Shown piece by piece: positions 14,091 to 22,799 of a stretch of DNA of 58,521 nt. Below the pieces are notes generated by a model. It was given only the letters and a program-made list of their open reading frames with translations, had not been told where the DNA came from and did no database searches. Source of the DNA: a virus; the IMG/VR virus record IMGVR_UViG_3300046167_000389, positions 1 to 58,521 of that record. The stretch is one strand, 5' to 3'. The position numbers and the translations under genes were made by a program. How positions within the stretch are numbered: position 1 is the first letter of the stretch; every line of letters starts with the position of its first letter.

Positions 14091-14115
14091 TTACCGCGCT
14101 TAACTAATGTATAAT
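14087..14115 (+). promoter_or_regulatory. Sigma70-type promoter for gene 14142
   Basis: TTGATT (14087-14092), a 17-bp spacer, then TATAAT (14110-14115) on the plus strand. It overlaps the end of the polymerase gene and lies 27 bp before the next start, which has an AAGGAAATAAGT ribosome-binding site. Confidence 0.8.
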
Positions 14116-14141
14116 GTAAGTTCACTTTTAAGGAAATAAGT

Positions 14142-14961
14142 ATGACTGACTTAGTATTGCAAGATAACAGCTTAACGATTGAAGAAATTGCGGCACAATT
14201 AGGTGCGGCCTCTACATCATCAGGGCCGTCAATCCCTGCGGTAGGAATGAATTACGATGGCGAAATGGGTCCAATGGGCGCATTCTACTTGAAGACTGGT
14301 CAAGACCAAGTCTACGCCACAGAGAATGTAAGGTTCAGGGCATTTAGTAATCACCTACAGTACCAGCACTGGGGTGATGATGGCCTAGTAAACAAATCCT
14401 TACTGGTGAAAAATCAGCGCGAGGAAGCCCGTGATCAATTGGGCGGCATTATGTGTGGGATGCCTACTTATGAGCAGTCTATTCAAATGTCTCCTCAAGA
14501 GCGTGAGAAATACAAAGACATTGACCGTTACCGCATTATTAGAGGTATAATTAACTATACAGGCACAACCTCAGATGGCCGTGAGGTTACTATCGAAAAC
14601 CAGCCTTGTATAATGTCTCTTAAACGTAAAAATTACGGACCCTTTCTACCACGATGTTTTAAAGAAGCTGCCTCGCGGAATGAATCTTTGGGATTTTGAA
14701 AGCATTCTATCCAAAGACACGCAAACAAGCCCTAAAGGTAAGAAGTACTACGTCATGCACTTTGCTCCGCAGTTTGGTAGTCCAATTATAATGGATGATG
14801 TCACTCACGATAGCTTAAAGCATGTCACGGGTCTTGTTCTTGCTGAGAATAAGCGGATTGAGGAAGCCTATAAAGAAGCCAGTATGCGAGCCGTCGATGA
14901 GGCTGAAGCTGCTAGAATTATGGATGAGGTTAATCCCTTAGAAGCGGATTACCGCGTATAA
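14142..14961 (+). CDS. Conserved replication-region protein (one frame break)
   Basis: Two overlapping frames (14142-14699 and 14680-14961) join into one protein of about 272 aa if one T is removed from TTT near 14643. The joint then reads NYGPFYHDVLKKLPRGMNLW. The N-terminal part has a Gly/Met-rich motif (GMNYDGEMGPMGAF) and the C-terminal part an acidic helical tail. It has its own promoter and lies between polymerase and exonuclease, where ssDNA-binding or recombination proteins are common. I cannot identify an OB fold from the sequence, so the function stays open. Confidence 0.65.
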
Positions 14962-15731
14962 TGGGCGTAGTAGAAGGTATGTCAAACGAGATGTACCACT
15001 CCCAGAGTGGTATATCCTCAACCGCTGTTAAGACGGTATACAAGAAGTCTCTTGCCCATTGGAAGGGCGAGAAACGCAAACAGACATCTGCTTTCTCTAT
15101 GGGGTCTGCCGTTCATGCTCTACTGTTAGAAGAAGACCGCGACTTAGTGATCAAGGGTCCAAAGACTCGGGCGTCTAAAGGCTTTAAAGAGCTTGAGGAG
15201 AATGCTGGAGATGATCAGGTTGTGCTTACTGAAGTAGAGTACCACGTAGCACACCGCATGGCTCAGGAGACCCTGAAGAATGAGACCTGCCTGACTGCTT
15301 TGAGGCATCAGAACCGTAAGAATGAGGTCTCTATATTTGCTGAGTGTGAGCGTACCGGCTTGATGCTTAAAACAAGGCCAGACCTCTACATACCTACAGA
15401 GGGTACGGTTTATGACGTTAAGACTACTCAAGATGCCAGCCCTACAGGGTTTGCTAAAGAGTGCTGGAAATACTGTTATGATATCCAAGCAGCATTCTAT
15501 TTGTATGTGTGTAATTTAGCTGGAATCTTAGTAGAACGCTTTCATTTCCTTGCAGTGGAAAAAGCTGCTCCATACGCCAGCCACATGCACGTAGTTAGTC
15601 CAGATCTACTAGCGAATGCTACGGAGCGTATGCATAGGACACTGGCTGTCATTAAGGATGCTAGTGATAAGGAAGATTTTGGTACTGGGTGGGGCGAGTA
15701 TACAGTCCTAGACCTCCCGAAGTGGCTATAA
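14961..15731 (+). CDS. PD-(D/E)XK exonuclease, RecE/exonuclease VIII-like
   Basis: The 256-aa product has the RecE/Cas4-like nuclease layout: an N-terminal YHSQSGISSTAVKTV, an ASFSMGSAVHALLLE-like segment (AFSMGSAVHALLLE), and the active-site block RPDLYIPTEGTVYDVKTT, with the Asp of RPD and the D-V-K as metal ligands. A helix with QAAFYLYV follows, the usual QxxxY motif. It would resect DNA ends for recombination or end processing. The start shares a base with the upstream stop (TAATG). Confidence 0.85.
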   Translation: MGVVEGMSNEMYHSQSGISSTAVKTVYKKSLAHWKGEKRKQTSAFSMGSAVHALLLEEDRDLVIKGPKTRASKGFKELEENAGDDQVVLTEVEYHVAHRMAQETLKNETCLTALRHQNRKNEVSIFAECERTGLMLKTRPDLYIPTEGTVYDVKTTQDASPTGFAKECWKYCYDIQAAFYLYVCNLAGILVERFHFLAVEKAAPYASHMHVVSPDLLANATERMHRTLAVIKDASDKEDFGTGWGEYTVLDLPKWL

Positions 15732-16099
15732 CCCCACAGAGTGCCAAAGCGAAGGGCCGAAGACATCAGCAATGGGTCAGAGATAAAATTCTCGCTCTCT
15801 TTCCCAAAGCACTCCTCCCAGATGATGTCAGAAGCACTTCTATGGGCGCTGGCGGCGAAGACATACAATTAAGTCCAGCCGCCAGACGCCTGTTCCCATA
15901 CTCTGTAGAGTGCAAGGCCTTTAAATCATTCGCAATCTACAAGGTGATGGACCAAGCGGCAGATAACTGTCCGAAAGGTGCGGAGCCAATTGCCATTATT
16001 AAAGCTGATCGCCAGAAACCTCTGGCTGTCATGGACGCAGACCATTTCTTTAAATTGATTGGGAAAAATAGTGCCAAAAATAAACCTGCCCGAAAATAG
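15722..16099 (+). CDS. PD-(D/E)XK endonuclease, Holliday-junction-resolvase-like
   Basis: The protein contains SAKAKGRRHQQWVRDKIL, then SMGAGGEDIQLS and YSVECKAF, giving an E..GED..ExK nuclease signature, and a later PIAIIKADRQKPLAVM strand pair. This pattern fits small phage nucleases that process branched DNA. The likely start is GTG at 15722, overlapping the exonuclease by 10 bp; the first in-frame ATG (15689) lies deeper inside that gene. The adjoining exonuclease suggests joint action in recombination or genome maturation. Confidence 0.72.
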   Translation: MAITPQSAKAKGRRHQQWVRDKILALFPKALLPDDVRSTSMGAGGEDIQLSPAARRLFPYSVECKAFKSFAIYKVMDQAADNCPKGAEPIAIIKADRQKPLAVMDADHFFKLIGKNSAKNKPARK

Positions 16100-16388
16100 T
16101 ATCCACGTAATGCTCACCCTTGATCCTGATAGTGGCAGCATGACCCTGTCATCGCAGGGCAACATCCCCGAAGACTTAGATCCTGAATATGTGAAAGCCA
16201 TGATGGATATATCCAACGGCCTCTGCATGATTTTGGAGAACGGTGTCGAGTACCTAGCCACAACCGGCTCCATTCTAACTGCCCTAGAAGAAGAGATGAG
16301 CGAAGAGGTGGTCTTCGAACCGGATGATGAGCTTCTAGATGCAGTGTCTGACGCCAAGATTATAGATTTTAGCAAGAAGGTGCATTGA
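16071..16388 (+). CDS. Hypothetical protein, 105 aa
   Basis: It starts with GTG at 16071 (MPKINLPENSIHVMLTLDPD) or TTG at 16059, overlapping the nuclease gene. The protein is acidic, with a central beta strand, a helix (KAMMDISNGLCMILENG) and a Glu-rich segment (ALEEEMSEEVVFEPDD). Its stop overlaps the next start. No family is recognised. Confidence 0.6.
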   Translation: MPKINLPENSIHVMLTLDPDSGSMTLSSQGNIPEDLDPEYVKAMMDISNGLCMILENGVEYLATTGSILTALEEEMSEEVVFEPDDELLDAVSDAKIIDFSKKVH

Positions 16389-16702
16389 TGAACGCTCGCA
16401 GTAAAAAAATGACTTACGAAGATCATCTACGTGAACCCATTGATCAAGACCCAATGCCCATCATGGATGTAGTCCATAAGCCTCTACATTATAATCAGTC
16501 TGGAATTGAATGCATAGACGCTATGAAGGCTATGGCAGACGGCGGTACTGAGCCACCTAAAATCATTCCAACTCAGCATCAGTCATATTGCTGGCAGAAC
16601 TCCTTTAAATACCTATGGCGGTGGCCTTATAAAAATGGGGCCGAAGACCTCAAGAAAGCCCGTTGGTACTTAGACCGGCTGATTGAGGAGCTTGAAGAAT
16701 GA
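16388..16702 (+). CDS. DUF3310 (SaV-like) protein
   Basis: The family signature is clear: HKPLHYNQSGIECIDAMKAM near the middle and YCWQNSFKYLWRWPYKNGAE with LKKARWYLDRLIEE at the C-terminus. DUF3310 proteins are common in phages beside nucleotide-metabolism genes and are sometimes labelled nucleotide kinase, without firm proof. The ATG at 16388 overlaps the previous stop by one base. Its neighbours, a MazG-like enzyme and RNR, support a role in the nucleotide pool. Confidence 0.85.
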   Translation: MNARSKKMTYEDHLREPIDQDPMPIMDVVHKPLHYNQSGIECIDAMKAMADGGTEPPKIIPTQHQSYCWQNSFKYLWRWPYKNGAEDLKKARWYLDRLIEELEE

Positions 16703-17184
16703 TCACTCAGGAAGATATCGACGCAGTGGCTGAACTAGCAGAGCCACTACCACAAGCTGGCCTACACAACATGCCAGATGATTGGGATAGACACAGACAT
16801 CTCTCGCCTCTGGAAATGGTCTCTGACTTTGCATCCCGAATGGAGCAGCCACTAGGTGAGAAGTGGAAATTCAGCAAGAAGCTGGAAGATTTTCGCTGGG
16901 ATATGATTCAGGAAGAATACGGGGAAGCTTTTGATGAAAGCTGCAACGGCAATAACCCTGAAAACATGCTCAAGGAATTAGCTGATCTTGTCTACGTAAT
17001 TTACGGCTACGCAGCCACATATGGCTGGAACTTAGACAAGGCAGTTCGCCGTGTACACCGCTCCAATATGAGCAAGCTGGGCTTAGACGGCAAGCCCCTG
17101 AAAGGACCAGACGGCAAAGTGCAGAAGGGTCCGAATTATAAAAAACCAACACTAACGGATCTAGTGGAGACCAATGATGAGTAA
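16699..17184 (+). CDS. MazG-like nucleotide pyrophosphohydrolase
   Basis: All-alpha NTP-PPase features are visible: MIQEEYGEAFDESC with the metal-binding Glu residues, followed by KELADLVYVIYGYAATYGWN supplying the second acidic pair (E and D). The tail KAVRRVHRSNMSKLGLDGKP and PNYKKPTL is typical of phage HisE/MazG-type proteins. It would hydrolyse (d)NTPs to monophosphates or clear aberrant nucleotides. It overlaps DUF3310 upstream (4 bp) and the RNR start downstream. Confidence 0.88.
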   Translation: MITQEDIDAVAELAEPLPQAGLHNMPDDWDRHRHLSPLEMVSDFASRMEQPLGEKWKFSKKLEDFRWDMIQEEYGEAFDESCNGNNPENMLKELADLVYVIYGYAATYGWNLDKAVRRVHRSNMSKLGLDGKPLKGPDGKVQKGPNYKKPTLTDLVETNDE

Positions 17185-19104
17185 CCTTACTACCAACTGA
17201 CTACCAGACCTTTATCGCAACCAGCCGCTATGCGAGGTGGCTTGAAGAAGAAGGCCGCAGGGAGAACTGGGGCGAGACAGTATCTCGGTACATGGATAAC
17301 ATCGTAAAGCCTGTAGCCGGTGATGATACCTATATAAAGAATATAGAACAGGCCATCCTTAGCCTAGAAGTCATGCCCAGTATGCGGTCAATGATGACGG
17401 CTGGAAAGGCGGCTAACCGCGATAATACGTGCATGTACAACTGTAGTTATCTAGCCGTAGATGATCCGAAGGCCTTCGATGAGGCTATGTTCATCCTGCT
17501 CTGTGGAACTGGGGTAGGGTTCTCTGTCGAGAGACAGTATATCAATAATCTCCCTGAAGTTCCTACGCTCTTCGACAGTGATACTATTGTCATGGTCAGG
17601 GATAGTAAGGAAGGATGGGCTAAGGCTTTCAGGCAAGTTCTTGCTCTCCTGTGGGCTGGTGAAATTCCAAAATGGAATGTCGGAAAAGGTTAGACCGGCT
17701 GGTGCGCGACTAAAGACATTCGGGGGCAGGGCGTCTGGCCCAGCGCCGTTAATTGATCTGTTTAACTTTGCGGTTAAAACCTTCAAAGCTGCACAAGGCC
17801 GAAAGATGTCTTCCATAGAATGCCATGACCTGATGTGCAAAGTGGGCGAAGTAGTAGTCGTTGGCGGTGTACGCCGCTCCGCAATGATTTCTCTGAGTAA
17901 CCTGTCTGATGATCGTATGCGACATGCTAAGAGTGGTAAGTGGTGGGATGAGCCGCAAAACAATATTTACAGATTTGGTTATCGTGCTTTAGCAAACAAC
18001 TCTGTGGCATACTCGGAGAAGCCTGACAGCATAGCATTCATGCGTGAGTGGACTGCCTTAGTAGAGAGCGGGTCAGGCGAGCGAGGGATATTCAATCGTC
18101 AAGCAAGTAAGACGCAAGCTGCTAAAAATGATAGACGGGATAGTTCATATGATTTTGGAACTAATCCTTGTAGCGAGATTATCCTTAGACCATCACAATT
18201 TTGCAACCTCAGTGAAGTAGTTGTACGGGCAACCGACACTATAGAAGACTTGGAGCGTAAGGTTCGTATAGCTACGATTTTGGGAACCATACAGGCCACA
18301 TACACTAAGTTCCCATACCTTCGGAAAGTCTGGGAGAAGAATACTGCCGAAGAGCGTCTACTTGGCGTCAGTCTCACAGGTATTATGGACAACCCTCTAA
18401 TGACTACAGCCAACAATGGATTGGCTAAGACTTTAGAGCATCTCAAGCAGGTTGCGGTGGACACTAACAAGGAGTGGGCAGATAGGCTTGGCATAGAGCA
18501 GTCGGCTGCTATTACGTGCATAAAACCATCGGGAACAGTTTCTCAACTTGTTTCATGCGCCAGCGGGATTCACGCACGGCACTCTCCGTATTATATTCGT
18601 ACAGTGAGGGGCGATAATAAAGACCCTCTAACGAGATTTATGATAGACCAAGGCATTCCCAATGAGCCAGAGTCTCAGAAACCTGATCAAACGACTGTCT
18701 TTAGCTTTCCTGTGAAGTCTCCTGAAGGAGCGGTCTGCACCGCAGATGTGACGGCTATTGAGCAGCTTGAAATGTGGCTGATGTACCAGAGGCACTGGTG
18801 CGAGCATAAGCCAAGCGTGACTATCAATGTGAAGGCAGATGAGTGGTTTGAAGTAGGCGCATTTGTATATGAGAATTTTGATGAGATGTCTGGCGTATCG
18901 TTCTTGCCATTTAATGAGCATGTATATGTCCAAGCTGTTTATCAGGATTGCAAGGCTTCAGATTATCAAAGTCTTTTGGAAAAAATGCCTGATCGAATTG
19001 ACTGGTCAAAACTTCAAGACTACGAAAAAGAGGACAACACCGTGTCTATGCAGACGATGGCTTGCACTGGAGACAGTTGCGAACTTGTTGATATTTCAGC
19101 ATAA
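17177..19104 (+). CDS. nrdJ: Class II (B12-dependent) ribonucleotide reductase, two frame breaks
   Basis: This is a monomeric adenosylcobalamin-dependent ribonucleoside-triphosphate reductase that makes dNTPs without oxygen dependence. Landmarks: TCMYNCSYLAVDDPKAF, ILLCGTGVGFSVE, KVRPAGARLKTFGGRASGP, VGGVRRSAMISLSN, NPCSEIILRPSQFCNLSEV and the C-terminal redox pair in MACTGDSCELVD. The gene is split. Removing one T near 17187 restores a start at 17177 (MSNLLPTDYQTFIATSRYAR). Removing one A from AAAA near 17686 joins 17292-17693 to the rest. Both are homopolymer insertions, so the enzyme is probably intact in nature. Confidence 0.92.
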
Positions 19105-19112
19105 ATCCCAAT

Positions 19113-19144
19113 AAAAAAGCCCTCAGATCGCTTGACCTGAGAGC
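19113..19144 (-). terminator. Terminator of the leftward late unit
   Basis: On the minus strand GCTCTCAG-N10-CTGAGGGC forms a hairpin followed by six T. It lies 93 bp beyond the end of the last leftward gene (19237) and just past nrdJ. Confidence 0.75.
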
Positions 19145-19167
19145 GCATTTACACTAAAATGTATCTT

Positions 19168-19207
19168 GAATGGGGTTGAGATTGGTCCATCCTGTTCGTT
19201 GGTTGAG
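19168..19207 (-). promoter_or_regulatory. Orphan copy of the recurrent leader
   Basis: Leftward reading: CAACCAACGAACAGGATGGA followed by CCAATCTC. It lies between the convergent units with no large gene after it; only a 13-codon frame (MDQSQPHSRYILV) starts at its ATG and ends before the leftward terminator. Confidence 0.5.
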
Positions 19208-19239
19208 ACCCCTGCTTTGGTTGGCGGGGGTCTCTTTTA
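19205..19239 (+). terminator. Terminator of the rightward unit
   Basis: GAGACCCC and GGGGTCTC form an 8-bp stem with a 14-base loop, followed by TTTTAT. It would end the nrdJ transcript and overlaps the stop of the leftward gene at 19237. Confidence 0.75.
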
Positions 19240-22200
19240 TTCTATACCCAGATCCATCATCTGTTCGTCTATGCTGATAGTAGGAACACTTTCGTCTTCT
19301 GTATTGCCTGTTACTGAAGAAGGGTACGCAAGAGACATAGTTTCTAAGTTGTCGCCTACTTTTCTACCCGCTATTGTTACAGCACCACTCACACCTATCT
19401 GCCTCGCCATACGGCTGTATTCTTTGATCGTTTCAATCACTGTTTTCTGCATGGGGCCACGGCCCTTAATTCCAGCCACAATTAATTCAGGCACTTTAAA
19501 GAGCAGTTCCATTTGGGTTTTCTGGTTCGCTATTGGAAGCTGGTCGATATACTTTTTAAAGAATGCGGAGCCAATGGCTGCAGCTTGTAGACTGGCATCA
19601 CCTCTACCAAATAATACACCTACGTTAGCACCAATTAATCTAGCTAAATTCTTTTGAAGATCTGGTGTATCTGACATTACCTGATTAAACGTCTTAGGGT
19701 CTGTCATTCTCTTTTCTAGTTGTAGGCCTTGAAAGATCATTTCTCCTATAGCATTTTTTTCGTCAGCACTTAAAATCCCAGTGTCTACCATCACATCTAG
19801 AATAGTAGGGTCTCCTGAGCGTCTACTCATAGGCTGTAACATACGTTTAGCTACCGTGGTGAAGTCTGGTGGATCACCCGCCCCTGCAAATATCTCATCG
19901 ATTGTTGCATTTCTAAAATCAATCTTAGCTTCAGGAGAAATAGAACCCGCTTCGACAGCTTCCCTAGCCAGCCTTGAGTAACCCTCTACTGGGGTGTCTG
20001 TTGCTAATGTTTTCCCTATAGCGTCTGATAGTCTTTCGGTGTTTCTTACAAATCCTAACTCATCAATTAGCCTCGCTGCGGTTTTATTGGCCTCGTACAG
20101 CGTAAGCAGATCTCCTTTGAAGTTATCGAACTGATTAATAAGATTTTGGTTTTGATTGATAAATGTGTCTAAGGCTTTGAGGTCTAAAACGCCTGTAGTA
20201 ACATCTTCAAACTCCATAATCTTAGATCGTAAGAAGTCTTCTTGAGCTTTGCTTATAGTTAATCCCAGCAATACAGGTTCGTCGGCTAGGGCAGGTGGCA
20301 AGTAGTCAGGAGTAGCCCCAGTCCTAGAGAAGTCTACTGTAGGGCCGTCTTCAGGAGCATCTTCAGGCTTAGGATCTCTACTGTAAGTCTCCCCTTCAGG
20401 ACGGTTGAACATCTCGTCCAATCTTTCCTGCGTAGACTCAAAGTTTGGCAACTCATCTCTAGGAACAGGGTCTCCATCTCCTGCGGCTTCAGGCGGCACA
20501 GCTTCAGTTACTTCATCTTGAAATTGTCTTTCAAAGGTACTTCTTCTGCCATCGGGTGGAAAAATATCATTACCAGATCCGGGTTCTCTAAAGGAAGGAT
20601 CACCTACTGGCTCAGTAATCATCTCCCCATTCTCATCAAACTGCACCTGACCAAATTCATCTCGTACAGGGCGCTGGGCTGCAGCCGTAGCACGGTAAGG
20701 GTAGGCGGTGTTCTCAGGATAGATTACATCATCAGTAGTGGCTGCGTCAGTAGTAGGTGGTACAGGCTCCTCGACGTTCTCTGCAGCGGCCTTCTTAGCA
20801 GCTAGAGAATCTTCCATGCGGATTAATTCAACTCTATCTGCAGCGGCGTCAGTAAACTCAGCGGCCTCTCTTAGCTCTCTAAATTTTTCATCTGCCTCTG
20901 CACCACCGGAGCCAAAGCCCTCTCTTAATACGGCGGTATCTCTAATACTTGTGCCGCCCTTAGTCTCTGTAGAGAGTACATCTTTTACAAAATACCGTGT
21001 AAATCTTTTATTAAGCGCAGCACTAAATCCACGGGCTTGGTCAATAACACTACCAGCCGCCCCGTCTAAGGTACTTAGCTGATCAATAGATGCAGCGGCT
21101 AGATCATCAAATAAACCCGCCTTCTTAAATTCACTATTAGCGGCAGATGCTCTAGATTGATCCAGCATCTCAGAGCGAAACTGAAGTATTCTTCCTACAG
21201 TAACACTTCCGTTTTTTCGTATCTCTGCTTGCAGATTATCAATAACGTCATCAAGCTGACCGCCGCCAGCTATTGTTCTACCTTCAGGAAGGCCGTCTTT
21301 TAATTTCTGTATTACTGCAGAAAGTTGTTCTCCAGATACAGACTGTTCCTGATTAATTCTATCCCAGAGTGCAGTCTCCATACTTCTGATATTATCTTTA
21401 GCTTGGAAGATAGTTTTCTGCGTAAGGATGGAAGCCGCCGCAGGGTCTGTTTTACTCATGGCTTTTAAAGCTTCTGCCACTTTATCTTCTTCTAGCTTTA
21501 ATTTAGAGTCGATCACACTAGAATAGAAATTTGTTCGTAGAGCTTTAGCCATCTCTGTATTACCGGCCCTAGCCATAATATCAGAGGCCTTTAGAATGCC
21601 CGACAAGACTAGATTGGCCCGTTCCATAACGTCTTTACCAAACTCAGGGCTTTCAACCATTAACCTCTTCTGCATTGCCATTAGCAGCGGGTTACCAGTT
21701 AAGTCTCCTGCCGCAAGATTACCTCCTAAAGAGTCGGCTGTCTCTATGTCTGATATTATTCGCTCAGGAGTGTAGAACTCTGCCTGTTCTCTAAGTGCGG
21801 CTGCAGAGGTTGTATTTCCATTACTTTCAACAAAATCGGCCTCTTCTAGTAGGCCTTTTCTAGTTTGCTCTGCAGTTTTTAGGATTTGATCTACTGCTAG
21901 TTTTCTAGCTCCGGTGTCACTCCAGCTAGAAAATACTTGATCGACTGCCTTACGCCCTTGTCTGTATGCCATTCCTAAAGGTGATGCTTTTGAGATAGCT
22001 CCTACATTGGCCCCAGAAATACCACCCAGTAATTCTGCCCCCATCATAACCCAAGGGTTATCTCCTAGACCACCAGCTTCTACTGCAGCCACTCCTGCAG
22101 CCGCTCCTGTGGTGGCAGCGGCTTCTGTTGCAGCAAATTTAGCAGGATTATTTCTGATCCCTTGCATGAGAGGATTAGTAAGTCCAAATCCCGTCTTAGC

Positions 22201-22791
22201 AGCTTGTAAGCCACCGGCTATAGGTAGGGCATTTTCCCCGATTACCCTACCAGCTTGAAACGCAGGTCTATACTCTTGAGGAACTTCTTCTCGGCTATCT
22301 ACATAATCGATTGTGCCTAGAGAAGCAGCTTCAATAGTGTCTCTTACATTCTGACCGCCGCCGATTGGATTAGGAGATGAAAGATAGAAGTCATCTGGGT
22401 CTGTGCTGGCATTAACACCTACTGCATTGAGGCCTTTTCTAACCAATCCTTCACCAGCTTGAAGGCCCATATTAACAAGGTCTACTGGTGTACCCATCAA
22501 GTTAGTTACACCAGTAGCTGCACCTGAGAGTAATGCCTCTGGCTGACTATCTATTGAGCTAGTGGCTATACCTGCATCCACATTACCTTTAGTTCGTAGA
22601 GCTTTACCTGAAGTGATAAAGTCCATGATACTTGAAACGCTGTCTCCAGATTGTTTCGCGGCGTTCAAGTCCATCGTGAAGTCATCTACAGTTAATGAGC
22701 CGCCACTATCTTGTAGTAGGGTTTCAAAAATATCTTCATCAGGCACACCGTTAGCACGGTCTTGCAGAATTAATCTTGCATCAATTTCCAT
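19237..22791 (-). CDS. Large internal virion protein, 1184 aa
   Basis: I recognise no catalytic domain. Size, position at the distal end of the late unit and composition (long Ala/Glu-rich helices, Gly/Ala-rich hydrophobic stretch around residues 185-260, acidic Pro-rich linker around 680-800) fit the very long internal core or ejection proteins of podoviruses. These enter the host with the DNA. The N-terminus MEIDARLILQDRANGVPDED looks like a helical assembly segment. The start has AGGAAATCCT before it. The frame is intact over 3.5 kb, unlike several other genes here. Confidence 0.7.
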   Translation of the reverse strand: MEIDARLILQDRANGVPDEDIFETLLQDSGGSLTVDDFTMDLNAAKQSGDSVSSIMDFITSGKALRTKGNVDAGIATSSIDSQPEALLSGAATGVTNLMGTPVDLVNMGLQAGEGLVRKGLNAVGVNASTDPDDFYLSSPNPIGGGQNVRDTIEAASLGTIDYVDSREEVPQEYRPAFQAGRVIGENALPIAGGLQAAKTGFGLTNPLMQGIRNNPAKFAATEAAATTGAAAGVAAVEAGGLGDNPWVMMGAELLGGISGANVGAISKASPLGMAYRQGRKAVDQVFSSWSDTGARKLAVDQILKTAEQTRKGLLEEADFVESNGNTTSAAALREQAEFYTPERIISDIETADSLGGNLAAGDLTGNPLLMAMQKRLMVESPEFGKDVMERANLVLSGILKASDIMARAGNTEMAKALRTNFYSSVIDSKLKLEEDKVAEALKAMSKTDPAAASILTQKTIFQAKDNIRSMETALWDRINQEQSVSGEQLSAVIQKLKDGLPEGRTIAGGGQLDDVIDNLQAEIRKNGSVTVGRILQFRSEMLDQSRASAANSEFKKAGLFDDLAAASIDQLSTLDGAAGSVIDQARGFSAALNKRFTRYFVKDVLSTETKGGTSIRDTAVLREGFGSGGAEADEKFRELREAAEFTDAAADRVELIRMEDSLAAKKAAAENVEEPVPPTTDAATTDDVIYPENTAYPYRATAAAQRPVRDEFGQVQFDENGEMITEPVGDPSFREPGSGNDIFPPDGRRSTFERQFQDEVTEAVPPEAAGDGDPVPRDELPNFESTQERLDEMFNRPEGETYSRDPKPEDAPEDGPTVDFSRTGATPDYLPPALADEPVLLGLTISKAQEDFLRSKIMEFEDVTTGVLDLKALDTFINQNQNLINQFDNFKGDLLTLYEANKTAARLIDELGFVRNTERLSDAIGKTLATDTPVEGYSRLAREAVEAGSISPEAKIDFRNATIDEIFAGAGDPPDFTTVAKRMLQPMSRRSGDPTILDVMVDTGILSADEKNAIGEMIFQGLQLEKRMTDPKTFNQVMSDTPDLQKNLARLIGANVGVLFGRGDASLQAAAIGSAFFKKYIDQLPIANQKTQMELLFKVPELIVAGIKGRGPMQKTVIETIKEYSRMARQIGVSGAVTIAGRKVGDNLETMSLAYPSSVTGNTEDESVPTISIDEQMMDLGIE

Positions 22792-22799
22792 AGGATTTC

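Noticed and set aside
17640-17720. Programmed ribosomal frameshift in nrdJ
   Set aside because: The site GGAAAAGG has no typical slippery heptamer plus structure. Many other essential genes have the same kind of homopolymer insertion, so sequence error is the simpler reading.
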